Below, piece by piece: positions 25,402 through 43,686 of a stretch of DNA of 64,000 nucleotides (position 1 is its first letter; every line of letters begins with the position of its first letter). Below the pieces are notes generated by a model that ran no database searches, was not told the origin of the DNA, and saw only the letters and a program-made list of their open reading frames with translations. Source of the stretch: Musa acuminata AAA Group (Eukaryota > Streptophyta > Magnoliopsida > Zingiberales > Musaceae); assembly GCF_036884655.1 (NCBI RefSeq), contig NC_088327.1, forward strand, positions 12,327,001 through 12,391,000. The letters run 5' to 3'. A program made the translations under genes and the position numbers.

Positions 25402-26272
25402 CTTCAGAGAGATTTCATCACTGTTTATTGTAGAAGGCAAAATATCTTGTGTATAATGTCCCTTAGGTGATAACTGTGCAGACCTAACAAGGACAGGATC
25501 ACTTTGAGTTGGACAATGACCCTGGAAGACTATGTTATTCCTCCTCCGATGTTGTTGATCTTGGGAATCATCCGTTTCTGACTGCAGTTCTGACAATGAA
25601 TGTAACAGGCTACTGCTAAGTATTTCACCAGTTACAGGCTTGTTCATCCACTCATAGAATCTTCCCTGTCGCACAACCGAAAAGCTCTAATATGTGATTG
25701 GAGCTAGCAAGGAGAGCTACTCTTAATAATACAGCAACTAACTTCTCAAAGATAACTGAGAAGCTATTGCAATTTTTTAAAACAAAGAACCCAAAGAGTC
25801 AACAAATTCTAAATATGTTTGATTTATGGCAGTGACACAAATGCACCATATATTTTCCCATTAATAACATAAAGGGTTCTGTTGTTGCAAAAACCAAAGG
25901 TGTATATCAATGGACTTTGAAATTACTTATGCTTTGGTATAAGTTGTTCTCTGAACGTTTTTTCGTTACGAGTTCTAACAGGCACATGTACTTAGATATA
26001 GACAAGAGGGGAAATACCTGTTGTAATGAAGAGATTAGCAAAGCCAGGGCTTGAAGCTGATCTTTGCTAAGGTTGTATCGATCAAATGGTGACTGCATTC
26101 TCTCATTCTGCAAGTCCCTAATCCTCACCAAAACCCCATAGTCCTCCAATCCCCACAATAACCAGATGGAGCAACTAAGACCACCGAGAACCAACAGAAA
26201 TAACATGTTTCTCCATGTTTGACAATGCTTGCATCGTCTGCCATCAGAAAAGGAGAAGCAATGCTGGGACAT

Positions 26273-27041
26273 CCTTGTGAGAACTCAAACCGTCCAAGCT
26301 TTGGAAATACCTGAGACATCACACAAATAAGCTTTCGATCCACGGAGAAATCCCAAACAGCCTACAAACCAAGATGCCAACTTTACCAGAGGAACAGCTG
26401 CAAGATGAGCTTTTGAGGCAAGCCAAGTTGGTTTCTCTGTGATCCGCCGGATATATCATCAGCTAGGAGACGAGGAAAGATCTTCCTCCTCTTATTCTTA
26501 TTCAGCTGCCCACTCCCTGTTGTTCTCCTCACAGGCGTTAGGCTAAAGAAGAGATCTTGAAACATAACCCAACTGCTCAAGTGGAATTTATCATCAGATG
26601 GGGTGGGGGGGAGAAGGGCAGTTCCCCCCTCCGACTCTTCTTCAGCCACCCGATATTTCCAACTCTTCTTCAGCAACCCAAGAACCCATCAAGATCACAC
26701 CTTTTGGAGAAGCCTCTCGAGGATGATCCCAGAAGCCAGAGGGATTTCATCAGAGGTGACAGTAAAAGGATAGTTCCCCTGCTTTCCTTTCTTTTACATC
26801 AGCCCTGCTTTCTCCTTCTTTGCTTGTTTCCTTTCCCTTATTCCCGCACAGCTCCTATAACCCATCAAACTCATACCTCTTAAATCTCCACTACAAGGAA
26901 AGTACAACAATAGGATAAATGTCAGAGAAACCACTTGGTTCTTCCTCGATATGGCCCGGAATCATTGATCAGTTCTCACGGTTGAGATAAAGAAAGAGAG
27001 TTCTCTCAGTCTACTCTCTGCACTGCTTTTGTTATTTTCCC

Positions 27042-27049
<8 letters not shown>
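26273..27049. other. Upstream region of the histidine-kinase pseudogene
   Basis: A stop codon precedes the MSQHC Met in frame, which supports that start if no upstream coding exon exists. A minus-strand TCAG/GTATTTCC near 26308-26313 could be a leader-exon splice donor. GC and pyrimidine content are higher here, as in a leader. No other gene is seen. Confidence 0.35.

Positions 27050-27079
<30 letters not shown>
27050..27079. repeat. (CT)n microsatellite
   Basis: About fifteen CT units in the upstream region of the histidine-kinase pseudogene. Confidence 0.9.
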
Positions 27080-27082
<3 letters not shown>

Positions 27083-27493
27083 GTATAGATATACGTTGGT
27101 ATGGAGCAATTGTTAATGGCTGTGGGGCTGCTTCATTATCTCAACGTCTGGTGAGAGCAGGCAAATGTACACATCTTTCAAGTAAGGAATGAAAACTACA
27201 TGAAGCCTATTTGCAATGTCCTTGGATGGTGTGGAGGGAGGAGGGAGGAGGGAGCAGACATACTGAAGAGAGAAATGCAACATCCCTCTTCTATTATTTT
27301 TCTCTCACCCTCTTTCTTCCCTTTCAACACTCTTGTTCTTCGTAGGCATGAAAGAGACTTCACATTGGCCAAGATGGAAAAGGAGCAGATGAGAAGGGAA
27401 GTTGGTGAGCACACAAATTCATCTCTGCTCTTTTCTCTTTTCAGAGAACACCATAACAGTCATTAGACTCATTACAACACCTAAAGAAAGGTG

Positions 27494-27499
<6 letters not shown>

Positions 27500-27530
<31 letters not shown>
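27500..27530. repeat. (CT)n microsatellite
   Basis: Fifteen CT units in a row, about 450 bp beyond the first CT tract. Pyrimidine tracts of this kind are common in plant promoters and leaders. Confidence 0.9.
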
Positions 27531-27532
<2 letters not shown>

Positions 27533-29506
27533 AAAGGTCATCCTGAAGGTCTACTGAGAAGTCTTGAACCACATCCCTGTTGTCCAACTCTGCAAGTGGT
27601 CTATTTTTGTACCTTGAAGTCTGCCACAAAAAGCAAAGAAGAAGAAGCAAACCCAAAGAAAGAACCATCTATATTTGAAATAGATTGCAGTGATGCAGTA
27701 AGTTGGAGCTGCCATCCTTGCATGTAAGCAAGGAGAAGGTTGGTTTGTCCAAGTATGAAAGCTATGTATCAAAAACATTAGACACTAGGATGTTTAAGAT
27801 TTGAAGAAAGAGACCAGATTTAAGTTTGCAGAGCATCATGCACTAGTAAAGAGAAAAGTCCACCTGCCATGACACCTACCTGAGACCAACTTCTCATTCG
27901 TGTTCAAAAATACTGATTCCTAGAGTAGACAAAAACACACTGTGAACCTGTAGAACAAAGAGGAAAAGGAGTTCCTTCTCATAGCTTTGATAACATTGCT
28001 TTAAAATGCTTGTGAATGAATGCACTACAAACTGGTGATGATTCAATGCTGTCAAGCAACTGCCAGAAGTTTGAGGTGTTCCATAACCAAAACACACCCT
28101 CATTATCTTACATAATTCTTTCATTAAATACATCTGACTGGGTGAAGGTGGCAAAATGTTCAGATATTCTAGCTGTAAAATCTTCTGCTATTTCTTTGAA
28201 CATTCATGTTGGAGCTTGTGAAAGATCCAGAGGAAAATGCCAAAAGACTTACTACATGAACTGTGCCTCTTCTTGTTGCTTCCCTGGAGATTAGTTCTTC
28301 TGGTTGTTCACAACAATTTCTCCACACACACAAGGAAGATTTGATATGAACTTACTACATTATGAGTTTGACTCAATAAATGGCAGCACTTTTTTTTGCA
28401 TTGAGGTTTTTTCTTCCCAGAACTCATTTTGGACATTTCCAAGACTCCAATCATGGCTTGCTGTTGATCCACGAGTCCCAAAAGCCAAAACAATGACTAC
28501 CAGAAGTAGGAGTAGTAAAAACCTACAAGCTTAATCCATTACAACTGGCTTTTAAGCATTCTAGCCACCACAATGATGTCTGACTCAGTGTCTAAATGGC
28601 TAGTGCAGGTGAGAAGCATTAATCACCTCCTATGACACTTCCTTGGGCCACCAACATTTGATGGTTGACTTTGACCTTGTGTTCCTTAAGCAGAGACCCC
28701 AAGGAAGAGAACATCTAAACCTAGAATTTGGTTTAGGAAGTCATCATTTTGCTCACAAAGAGAGACAGAGAAAGCCCCAAATGGAGAAGCCAGGGATAAC
28801 AAGAAAGAAACTATGAGATGGTGTATGCATCAAACTTTAGCAGTAGGTCCATCTCCCCACTTCCAGGGAAGGGGCAAATGATGACCCCCATCAACTGATT
28901 TGAAAGGGAGCTTAAGAGTTCAATGATGAAGAAGAGCTAAAGCAGCTGAGGTTGAGATAATGGTGCACTGGCCATTTTGGTTCCCCCTTGGGTTGGACTT
29001 GCACAACCAAGCTGTAGCCATCACCATCATTATGGTCTATTTCAAGGTGCCACTGGACAAGGTTTCATGATGAACAAAGGTTCAGAATCAACAATAAACT
29101 CATTGCTATGTTGATGGAATTGGGATCATGATCAAATGTGTGGATCATCATGTCAATAACATTCACTCTCTAGAGAACCAGATGAAGATTACAGTAAACA
29201 AAAGATTGTATGAATCAATCACACTGCTAGTTTCTTGACACAGGAAAGCCATGCAAACACAGACCTTCCACCCTTAGTAATGGTCAACAACATTATTTGC
29301 TGTCACTTCAAATAAACACATGATTGGAGCTCAAGGGGAAAATACAAATAAAAGTAAAGCTATCCTCTGTTCATCTCTTCAAAGGCTGATGCTAGAATAC
29401 TTCATGTACAGATTTATCAAAGAAGATGACTTTGAGACAATTCTACAAGCAACCTCTGTTTTAGTATGCAAGTGGCCAATCTAAGTCTATTATAATTGGA
29501 CTCAAG
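27531..29506. other. Intergenic, no gene seen
   Basis: About 2 kb with only short open frames on both strands. Nothing here shows a protein family motif or a credible chain of exons. Confidence 0.4.
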
Positions 29507-29655
29507 TTACAAAAAAGATTCAATAAAGCCTGCATGGTTTAATGCAATCTTAAGCTCCTCTGAATGCTCAACCAGCATAAGCTTCAGTTTCTCAAAGACA
29601 GTCTCAACTGCCCCGAGCAACTTGATGGAATGATAATCTACTTGTGCTGGGAAAC
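29507..29655 (-). pseudogene. Orphan terminal-exon-like segment, unrecognised
   Basis: On the minus strand an acceptor CATTTGCAG is followed by an open frame of 48 residues ending in TAA. It reads FPAQVDYHSIKLLGAVETVF and continues as an amphipathic helix with EKLKLMLVEHSEELK to AGFIESFL. The composition looks like real protein. I found no upstream exon that joins in phase, and I do not recognise the family. It may be a gene fragment left by a transposon or deletion. Confidence 0.3.
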
Positions 29656-30509
29656 CTGCAAATGACCTGCAATTGAGACTTCATTCTCTACTTTATTTCC
29701 TGTGATGCTATCAGAACGATTTGTCTCGATGGGATATCAGATCTCGCTCTCGCGTGTCAGGTGATGCTGTAGGAGTCGATGGAGCCTAGAGATGGGGATT
29801 CTGCAGCCCCTTCAACCTCCGACGCCGAGCGGTGGTTGGTGATGGCGAAGTTCGCGACGGAAGAGTTGCCCAATTCAATTCCTTCAGTTTGCCTTCCGAA
29901 CCTTCACCAGTGACGTTATTAAGTGCATGATCAGCACATACTGCATCACTATATTGTTGAAGCTAACAAATAAGTTAAGCAGCAAGACTGAAACGATTCA
30001 CAGAGGGTTTACGCACGAAGGCACGAAAAGGAACGATACCTTCCATGATCTTATCTTTTTCCAACAAATGGCGAAAAATCCAATCTTGCTAAAAGTTGTG
30101 TCTAAATTGCATATTCTTTATAGATTTCAGAACCCTAATGTAAAGTAAAAGGGTAAAAGAACAACAAGGAGAGAAAAAAAGAAACAAATTTTGCGACGAT
30201 CGAGTCAATGAGTCGGAAATACGATGTCCGAAACTGAACCAAGAAATCAGTATGCGAGGGACAAGAACCAAGAGATGGGAGGGACAAAAGGATGGAGGAC
30301 TTCTAAACACTAACAATCAAGAACCAACCACGCAAGCGAGAAAAAGAGAGGAAGGGTCGCTTTGGAGAGCACAGCGGAGTCTGGCCATCGGAGACCATCA
30401 ACAAGCGGTCGAGCTCACAAGCGACGACGACCGGGACAAGAAAAGATGATGAATAGGGGGCTTCCGACCATTATGAAGTGCGCATGAGAGAGGGGGGTCC
30501 ATTTTCTGT
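29656..30509. other. Intergenic; possible short coding remnant near 29780
   Basis: On the plus strand a 44-codon frame starting MEPRDGDSAAPSTSDAERWL (from about 29780) has protein-like composition, but it ends quickly and has no donor or partner exon that I can support. The rest shows nothing. Confidence 0.3.
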
Positions 30510-30755
30510 GGGTCCCCGCTCTTTGAAACCTTAGGGATCTGCCACATCAGTTTTCTTCACTGTAGCCTGGTTTTATAAGGACAGCTAATTCGAACCCAGA
30601 TCTCAAACTTGGGACTGTGCGTCAAAGGCAATGACGTTATTATTTGCGGGGCCCCACTTATTGAAACCGTAGTGAGCTGCCACATCACTTTTCATCAGTG
30701 TAGCCTGCATTCATAGGAACGGCTGATTGGAATTCAGATCTCACACTTGTGGGAG
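30510..30755. repeat. Two-copy direct repeat, period 138 bp, upstream of the DapL gene
   Basis: Copy 1 (about 30510-30617) and copy 2 (about 30648-30755) share TTGAAACC, CTGCCACATCA, GTGTAGCCTG-type and CAGATCTCA(A/C)ACTTG blocks in the same order. Copies are clearly diverged. They end about 120 bp before the start codon, so they lie in the likely promoter. Confidence 0.75.
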
Positions 30756-30875
30756 TCGGGCCTCCGCTTGCTTAAACGCAGTGAGCGCGGCGCTTTAGGG
30801 TTTGGGGGATAGCGGTCAAACTTTGTTGTCGTCGTCGTCGTCGTCGCCGTTGTCGTTGTTCACGATCGCAAGGGA

Positions 30876-38454
<7,579 letters not shown>

Positions 38455-38735
38455 TCGAGATTGCTGTCAAAGACTGCCCAAATATTCATCTCAATTTTGA
38501 GACAGCGCAATCTTCTGCTATTAGCTTTCGGTGAATAAGACAGTTCAATGAAAATTTCTCCACCTTTTGGTTATCTCTGTGGAGTTCATCAACAGTGGAA
38601 TTGTGGTCATGCAAGATTGTCACGTTTCTGTTTGTTGTTGCGAATGGAACAAAAATGCAATTTTCTCAAGTATTTCACTCACTTTTAAAGCGATATATAA
38701 TCCATGGATTGTCTGTCGAAATGTTGTGTTTCGAT
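38455..38735. other. 3' flank of the DapL gene
   Basis: Likely 3' untranslated region and terminator. No further coding sequence. Confidence 0.4.
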
Positions 38736-38927
38736 CAGTGTCTGCCATACCGAAGCATACCGGTCGTACCGGGTCGTACCGGGTGGTATGTACCGGTTTG
38801 TGCTACAGTATTAGACTGTAGCACTGTTACAGTATCGGTACGCCTTGGTGTATCGCCCGGTACACCGGTACCGTACCGTACCGAGCCTGGGTCGAAATTT
38901 TGGTACGGTACGGTATGGCGGACTTTG
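38736..38927. mobile_element. 192-bp GGTAC-rich MITE
   Basis: The flanks GTTTCGAT (38728-38735) and GTTCCGAT (38928-38935) match 7 of 8, fitting an aged 8-bp duplication. The inverted ends are CAGTGTCTGCCATACCG and CAAAGTCCGCCATACCG. The internal block CCGGTACACCGGTACCGTAC, followed by CGTACCGAGCC, is shared almost exactly with the copy at 24074, so they belong to one family. It sits just past the DapL gene. Confidence 0.8.
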
Positions 38928-38935
38928 GTTCCGAT

Positions 38936-41348
38936 ATACATTTTGATAAATATGGTATGTTTGAATCGATTGCAATGGTTTTGGTAATATTAAGCATTAA
39001 GATGGGAAGGACTTAACATCATAGATTGCTAATTTAGTTGGGATTTTGATAACAATAAAATCTTCTCTTCGTCACTTTTAATAAAATATATATTATGAAC
39101 AAATAATTACATCTTATCGATCGGTATCTAATGTTCTTAATAATTGAAAGTTCAACATTTAAAACATGAATTTCATTTACTTTTATGTTAAGAATTTTAA
39201 TTTTTATTCGATAATTTTTTTAAAATGTTAACTAATTTGATTGTTGATAATAATATTCTATATCACAATTAATTCTAACGAAGAGTCGAGATTAAATCAA
39301 ACTCTTCGTATAGGGGTATTCCGATCCAACAACAATAACAATAATAATAATTAAGACGTCCATCATGGAAGACAAACAGAGCTTAAAGTGAGCATTTTAA
39401 ACATCGAGGCAATCAATCTCTTCTAACCGGCCGGCGAGTCTTCTGTGACTTAGAAGATGAGTGTTTGACTTTGCCACCCCACCTTCCGTGTGATGAGTTC
39501 TTCCACCACTCTCCACGTTTCTACCATTCCATTCGCAGATTTCAGATTCATTTAACTTGCTCCCTTCCCACTCGCATCAAAAAGAATGATTCTTTGCTTA
39601 ACTGGCTGAAGCTTTCACGATGATCAACATGGAGTGGAGTGATGATACTTTCGTCCGATACTGCACACTACCTGCAGGGCTAAGATTTATTCGCGCAATC
39701 ATATCGTTCCTGTCTTAGACAGCATACAAGAATCTCGACGTATACTATATATACCAGATCGAATGGAGTTTCGTCGTCGCATGATCACTCGTACATGAGA
39801 ATTTAATTTTACAGACTGACGAACTGACCTTAAGACTTTCTATTACGTAATTATCGCTCAACTTTATGTGATTCTTCCAGAATTCAATTGGGATATTTCA
39901 GACCCATAACTTGCTCATCCCACACACATCAATGACGATGACTCTTCTTCTCTCGACTGGCCGAAGCTTTCACGGAGGTGAAAAAGTTAGATCTGTCATA
40001 TCCGATCAAAAAGGCTGGCGTAGGCATCAGGAAGAATGAGTCCATTCGACGGCTTCCTCCACCTTTCGTGGTGGTAAAAGGTTGGAGACGCAGTCAATTT
40101 TCCTTCCCTTTTCTTTGGATTCTGTCTTCGGTAAAGATCTTCTTCGAGAGGCAGAGCTGCCTTCCCCAGCTGGACCAGCTCAAAAGCTCCATCATATCTG
40201 AACTACACCTTGCACAAGCAGCCCCCAGTTGGTCCTGCAATTAATGGAAGCTTTAAAGGAAAGTGAAAGGAGCCATGCATTCGGAGGTGCCTTCTTCTTC
40301 TTCTTCTTCTTCTTCTTCTTCTTCTTCCCCTTCCCTTCACTGCAATCTATCTGCTCGTATCATATGTGATGTTTCATGTGAGTTGGAGCTCGAAAAGAAA
40401 AAGAAAAGCGTGCCCAGATCGAGTCAATTGGATCTTCAGTTGTCCAAGAGACTGTTCATCTGCAGCAACTTCGGTCAATGCTCAACTTTACATGTGATTC
40501 TTCTCAGGCTACTGAGACTGCGTAGTCTCTTACCAAATCCTGACCACTTCAAACACTGTCATTTTGTGGTGTCGTCCGTCAGTCAATAGTCCATTACGAT
40601 ATATGTTTTTTGACTGACGAACATTGGATTCGAGCTCATATAATAAATTATTATTATTTATCAGATAAATTAACTTTTTATTTTAGTTAAATGATAATTT
40701 GCATTATCCGACATGTCCTCAAACCTCGTTCGTCCGATCTCGATCGGACGCCTCCTGTCCCAACGCTAACCCTCCCGATCTCCAAATCCCCCGATTCCAA
40801 CGACCACCATTACACCTCGATAAGAAAACGTCGACGTGGGTCCCGCAAAACGAACCCGACCCCGCGGTCCAGTACCGAAAGAAACGGCCCATTCCTTCCC
40901 GGGTCCCACGTGGGACCCTCCGGTATCATAAATAAAAGGGCCGGTAGTTGAGACGGGCAACCGGCACGGGTAAATGTTTGCTCTCGCCGGTCGAGCCCTG
41001 AATCAAGTGACCGCAGGAGACGGGGCCCCGCACACCTACCGTCGCTGGCGCTGCGCGACTTAGTCGTACCGCGCGAGGTGGCGTCTTTTGGGTCATGCAC
41101 TCCCAGTGGAGAACCTCTTGGGTGCCGGCTCGAGTGTCTCAAACTAATCCCCCCACCGACGACGCAAGCCTGTGAATACGAGACCAAGCGGTCGGATCCC
41201 CTGCACGGAGAGATCGATCGCGAGCGTGAACATTGAGGCGTGAGTTGGACAGCTGTGGGTGGAATTGGAATATGATTCTTGTGGCTGCCCTCTTAACTCA
41301 CTCACGCAACCGACCGCACTCGGTATCCCAACACCTCGCTCCTTCCTC
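38936..41348. other. Intergenic between DapL and WNK genes
   Basis: A diverged duplication is visible: about 39550-39625 and about 39905-39980 share ACTTGCTC, CCCAC, CATCAA and ACTGGC(T/C)GAAGCTTTCACG. A CTT microsatellite is at 40291-40327. From 40700 the sequence becomes GC-rich and holds the WNK promoter. Open frames in this GC-rich part have no protein-like features. Confidence 0.45.
40291..40327. repeat. (CTT)n microsatellite
   Basis: Twelve CTT units. It produces a poly-Ser frame that is not a gene. Confidence 0.9.
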
Positions 41349-41355
41349 TATAAAT
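41349..41355 (+). promoter_or_regulatory. TATA box of the WNK gene
   Basis: CTCTATAAATGGC lies in a GC-rich setting and is followed by pyrimidine-rich sequence typical of a leader. A leader intron is likely, from AAAG/GTACCG near 41480 to CTCAG at 41894, since the coding start is almost 580 bp downstream. Confidence 0.55.
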
Positions 41356-41922
41356 GGCACCTCTGCCTTTCCGACCCTTCTCTCTTCCCTTCATGTGGCC
41401 GTTCTCTGCTCCGCCTCTTCCTCCGCGGTTCCACGCGCTCGCCTCTCTCCGCCGCCTCACCGCTCTTGATTCACACCGAAAGGTACCGATGCGAATTCCG
41501 TCACCTTTCCCTGACTTCTTCGTGTTCTGTACCCGTTTCGGATTAGATTCTAGGGCTTTATAGCTTTCTGAACCAGTTCTTGGACTGCTCTAGATTTCAG
41601 TTCGGAAGCCGTGATCATGTTATTGATGTCAAGTACTTTGTGTTCTTCTTGATGTTTCTGTAGCTCTCGTGATTGGATATTCTATGGCTTCGACGAATCT
41701 GTATCTGAAAGAGTCGAGAACTTCGTATTTCCTCGTGATCTGTTTCCTCTTGGTCTTCATCTGATCTCCGTGCTGGTTCGAGTTCTCCGTCGTTCCAAGG
41801 TACGGCTGTTCGACCCTTTTGGATTCATGTTGATCGCGTGCGGAGAGGACTGGGGTTATCGAGAAATCTGATGGAGGGGTTTTTGGTGTCTCAGTTCAAA
41901 TAGTTAGGGCCTTTGATCGAGG

Positions 41923-43133
41923 ATGCCGTGCGTGAAGCCAGATCCGGCGGATATAGATGCGGAGCCATTCGTCGAGATCGATCCCACGGGGCGGTACGGG
42001 CGGTACGACGATCTCTTGGGCGCCGGCGCCGTGAAGCGGGTGTACCGGGGGTTCGACCAGGAGGAGGGGATCGAGGTGGCGTGGAACCAGGTCCGGCTGA
42101 GGAGCTTCAGCGACGACCGGCCGATGCTGGACCGGCTGTTCGCAGAGGTGCGGCTGCTGAAGACGCTGCGGCACGAGAACATCATCGCGCTCTACAACGT
42201 GTGGACGGACGACGATGGCAGCACGCTCAATTTCATCACCGAGGTCTGCACCTCCGGCAACCTCCGGGTGTACCGGAAGCGGCACCGCCACGTCTCGCTC
42301 AAGGCCCTGAAGAAGTGGTCTCGCCAGATACTGATGGGCCTCGAGTACCTCCACACCCACGATCCCTGCATCATCCACCGCGACCTCAACTGCTCCAACG
42401 TCTTCATCAATGGCAACATCGGCCAGGTACGGCGTCAAAGGCCAGCCCTTTGCTCGTAGCAAATGAGAACCCAACGATTATGTCTCTGGAAACGTTTGGC
42501 TGCATCTTTCGTTTGAGGGGATTTAATGACCTTCGACGCTCTCTTCTAACATCAGAAGGAAGCAGCTTTGCACAAGCACCTTCTTTCTTCCATATTCTGG
42601 ATCTTTATTTTGGTTATTTTCTTGTTCTCATGAAGGTAAAGATAGGGGATCTGGGGCTAGCAGCGATCGTGGGGAAGAGCCATGCAGCCCACTCGATACT
42701 GGGGACACCGGAGTTCATGGCACCGGAGCTATACGAGGAGGAGTACACAGAGCAGGTGGACATATACTCGTTCGGCATGTGCGTGCTGGAGATGGTGACG
42801 CTCGAGATCCCCTACAGCGAGTGCGACAGCGTGGCCAAGATCTACCGGAAGGTGACGGCCGGGGTGAGGCCGGCGGCCATGGCCAAGGTCAAGGACCCCG
42901 AGGTCAGGGCCTTCATCGAGCGCTGCCTCGCGAGGCCCCGGGCTCGGCCCTCCGCCTCCGAGCTCCTCACGGACCCCTTCTTTCACGGCATCGACGACGA
43001 TGGCTCTGCACCCCATCCACCTCTGGCTCGGCCTCCTTCTGCGGCCACTGCCACCGATCCCCGCAACAGGGCGCCGGTTCCTGCCTCACCCGACGCCGGC
43101 AGTGCCGCAATCTCTCGCCTCCGGATTGATTGA
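41923..43133 (+). CDS. WNK-family protein kinase, WNK11-like
   Basis: Ser/Thr kinase lacking the usual subdomain II lysine. Exons are 41923-42426 and 42636-43133, giving 333 residues, the small size of the WNK11 branch. The kinase domain covers residues about 28-290. The glycine loop is [11 protein letters not shown] with the substitute lysine K38, and subdomain II reads VAWNQV where other kinases have Lys. The catalytic loop is HRDLNCSN, the metal motif is DLG, the activation segment holds [19 protein letters not shown], and [15 protein letters not shown] follows as in all plant WNKs. HRDLN instead of HRDLK is usual in this branch and not a defect. The tail is short, Pro-rich and without the long regulatory extension of larger WNKs. 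The intron would be read through in frame for part of its length, but the conserved [11 protein letters not shown] join fixes the splice. Confidence 0.93.
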
Positions 43134-43686
43134 ATCGGTAAATGGTCAAGTGTACATCGCAATATATTCTTGGCATCGCACCTCCTTTGTTAGATTTCTG
43201 TTAATGTTTCCCAGCCAAATATGATGTTTGGATTTGTAACTTCCATAGACATTTCATCTTTGCTTTCGGTTCGGGCTGTTGTGTTTGAGAACCCGATAAC
43301 CTCAAAAAGCTGATCTGATCCATAATTATGAGGATGGACTCCACAGTAACTACAGCCAAGAAGATGATGCTAGTGTTTTATTTGTTTAGAATCCCTTTTG
43401 CAAGGAAGCCATACCATATGGATATCCCGTCATAGATTATTATTATTTTAAGTAAAAAAATAGTACAGAAGGAAAAGAAAAATAAATGCATGACTATTAT
43501 TTGAAACACATTTTGCATATAGAACGCATGTAAAATCATCCCATCACTCCCAAAAGTCAAGAAAAACAAAAAAATAGAGTGGCTTAATTTGATGCCATCC
43601 GAGTCGTGATCAGCCCGACCCGTTGCTCTCTCCGAGATGAACATTTGCACGTTTCTATCACATAAGCTTAGGCCTAAGTTACTTAC
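43134..43686. other. 3' flank of the WNK gene
   Basis: AT-rich; likely 3' untranslated region then spacer. No gene seen. Confidence 0.4.

Larger units (their letters stand above)
16655..26272 (-). pseudogene. CHASE-domain hybrid histidine kinase (cytokinin-receptor type), decayed
   Basis: An intact relative would be a membrane cytokinin receptor with CHASE sensor, kinase and receiver, starting a His-Asp phosphorelay. Remnant exons on the minus strand: 26018-26272 (MSQHC..., TM1), 25402-25665, 22640-23792 (TM2, CHASE start, interrupted by a transposon), 21686-21964, 20300-20466, 20002-20202, 19729-19915 (TM3), 19498-19549 (H-box SHEIRTRMNG), 19178-19407, 18971-19069 (N-box NLVGNSVK), 17699-about 17940 (receiver, LVVDDN and FMDVQMPEMDG), 16655-16923 (receiver end, VSKPFE). 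Lesions: transposon in exon 3; acceptor CAG read as CAA at 21965-21967; TAG at 21686-21688 where the family has a Lys codon; short in-frame gaps in CHASE; Pro to Arg in the H-box; no ATPase G1/F/G2 exon between 17941 and 18970; frameshift with TAG at 16836-16838; changed residues in the receiver. The extended N-terminus with an extra membrane segment recalls AHK2/AHK3. Some lesions could be assembly errors, but not all. Confidence 0.85.

Noticed and set aside
41913..43133. 406-residue frame starting before the WNK Met
   Set aside because: It starts in a different frame, runs through the intron and only joins the true frame in exon 2; the conserved exon 1 protein is in another frame.
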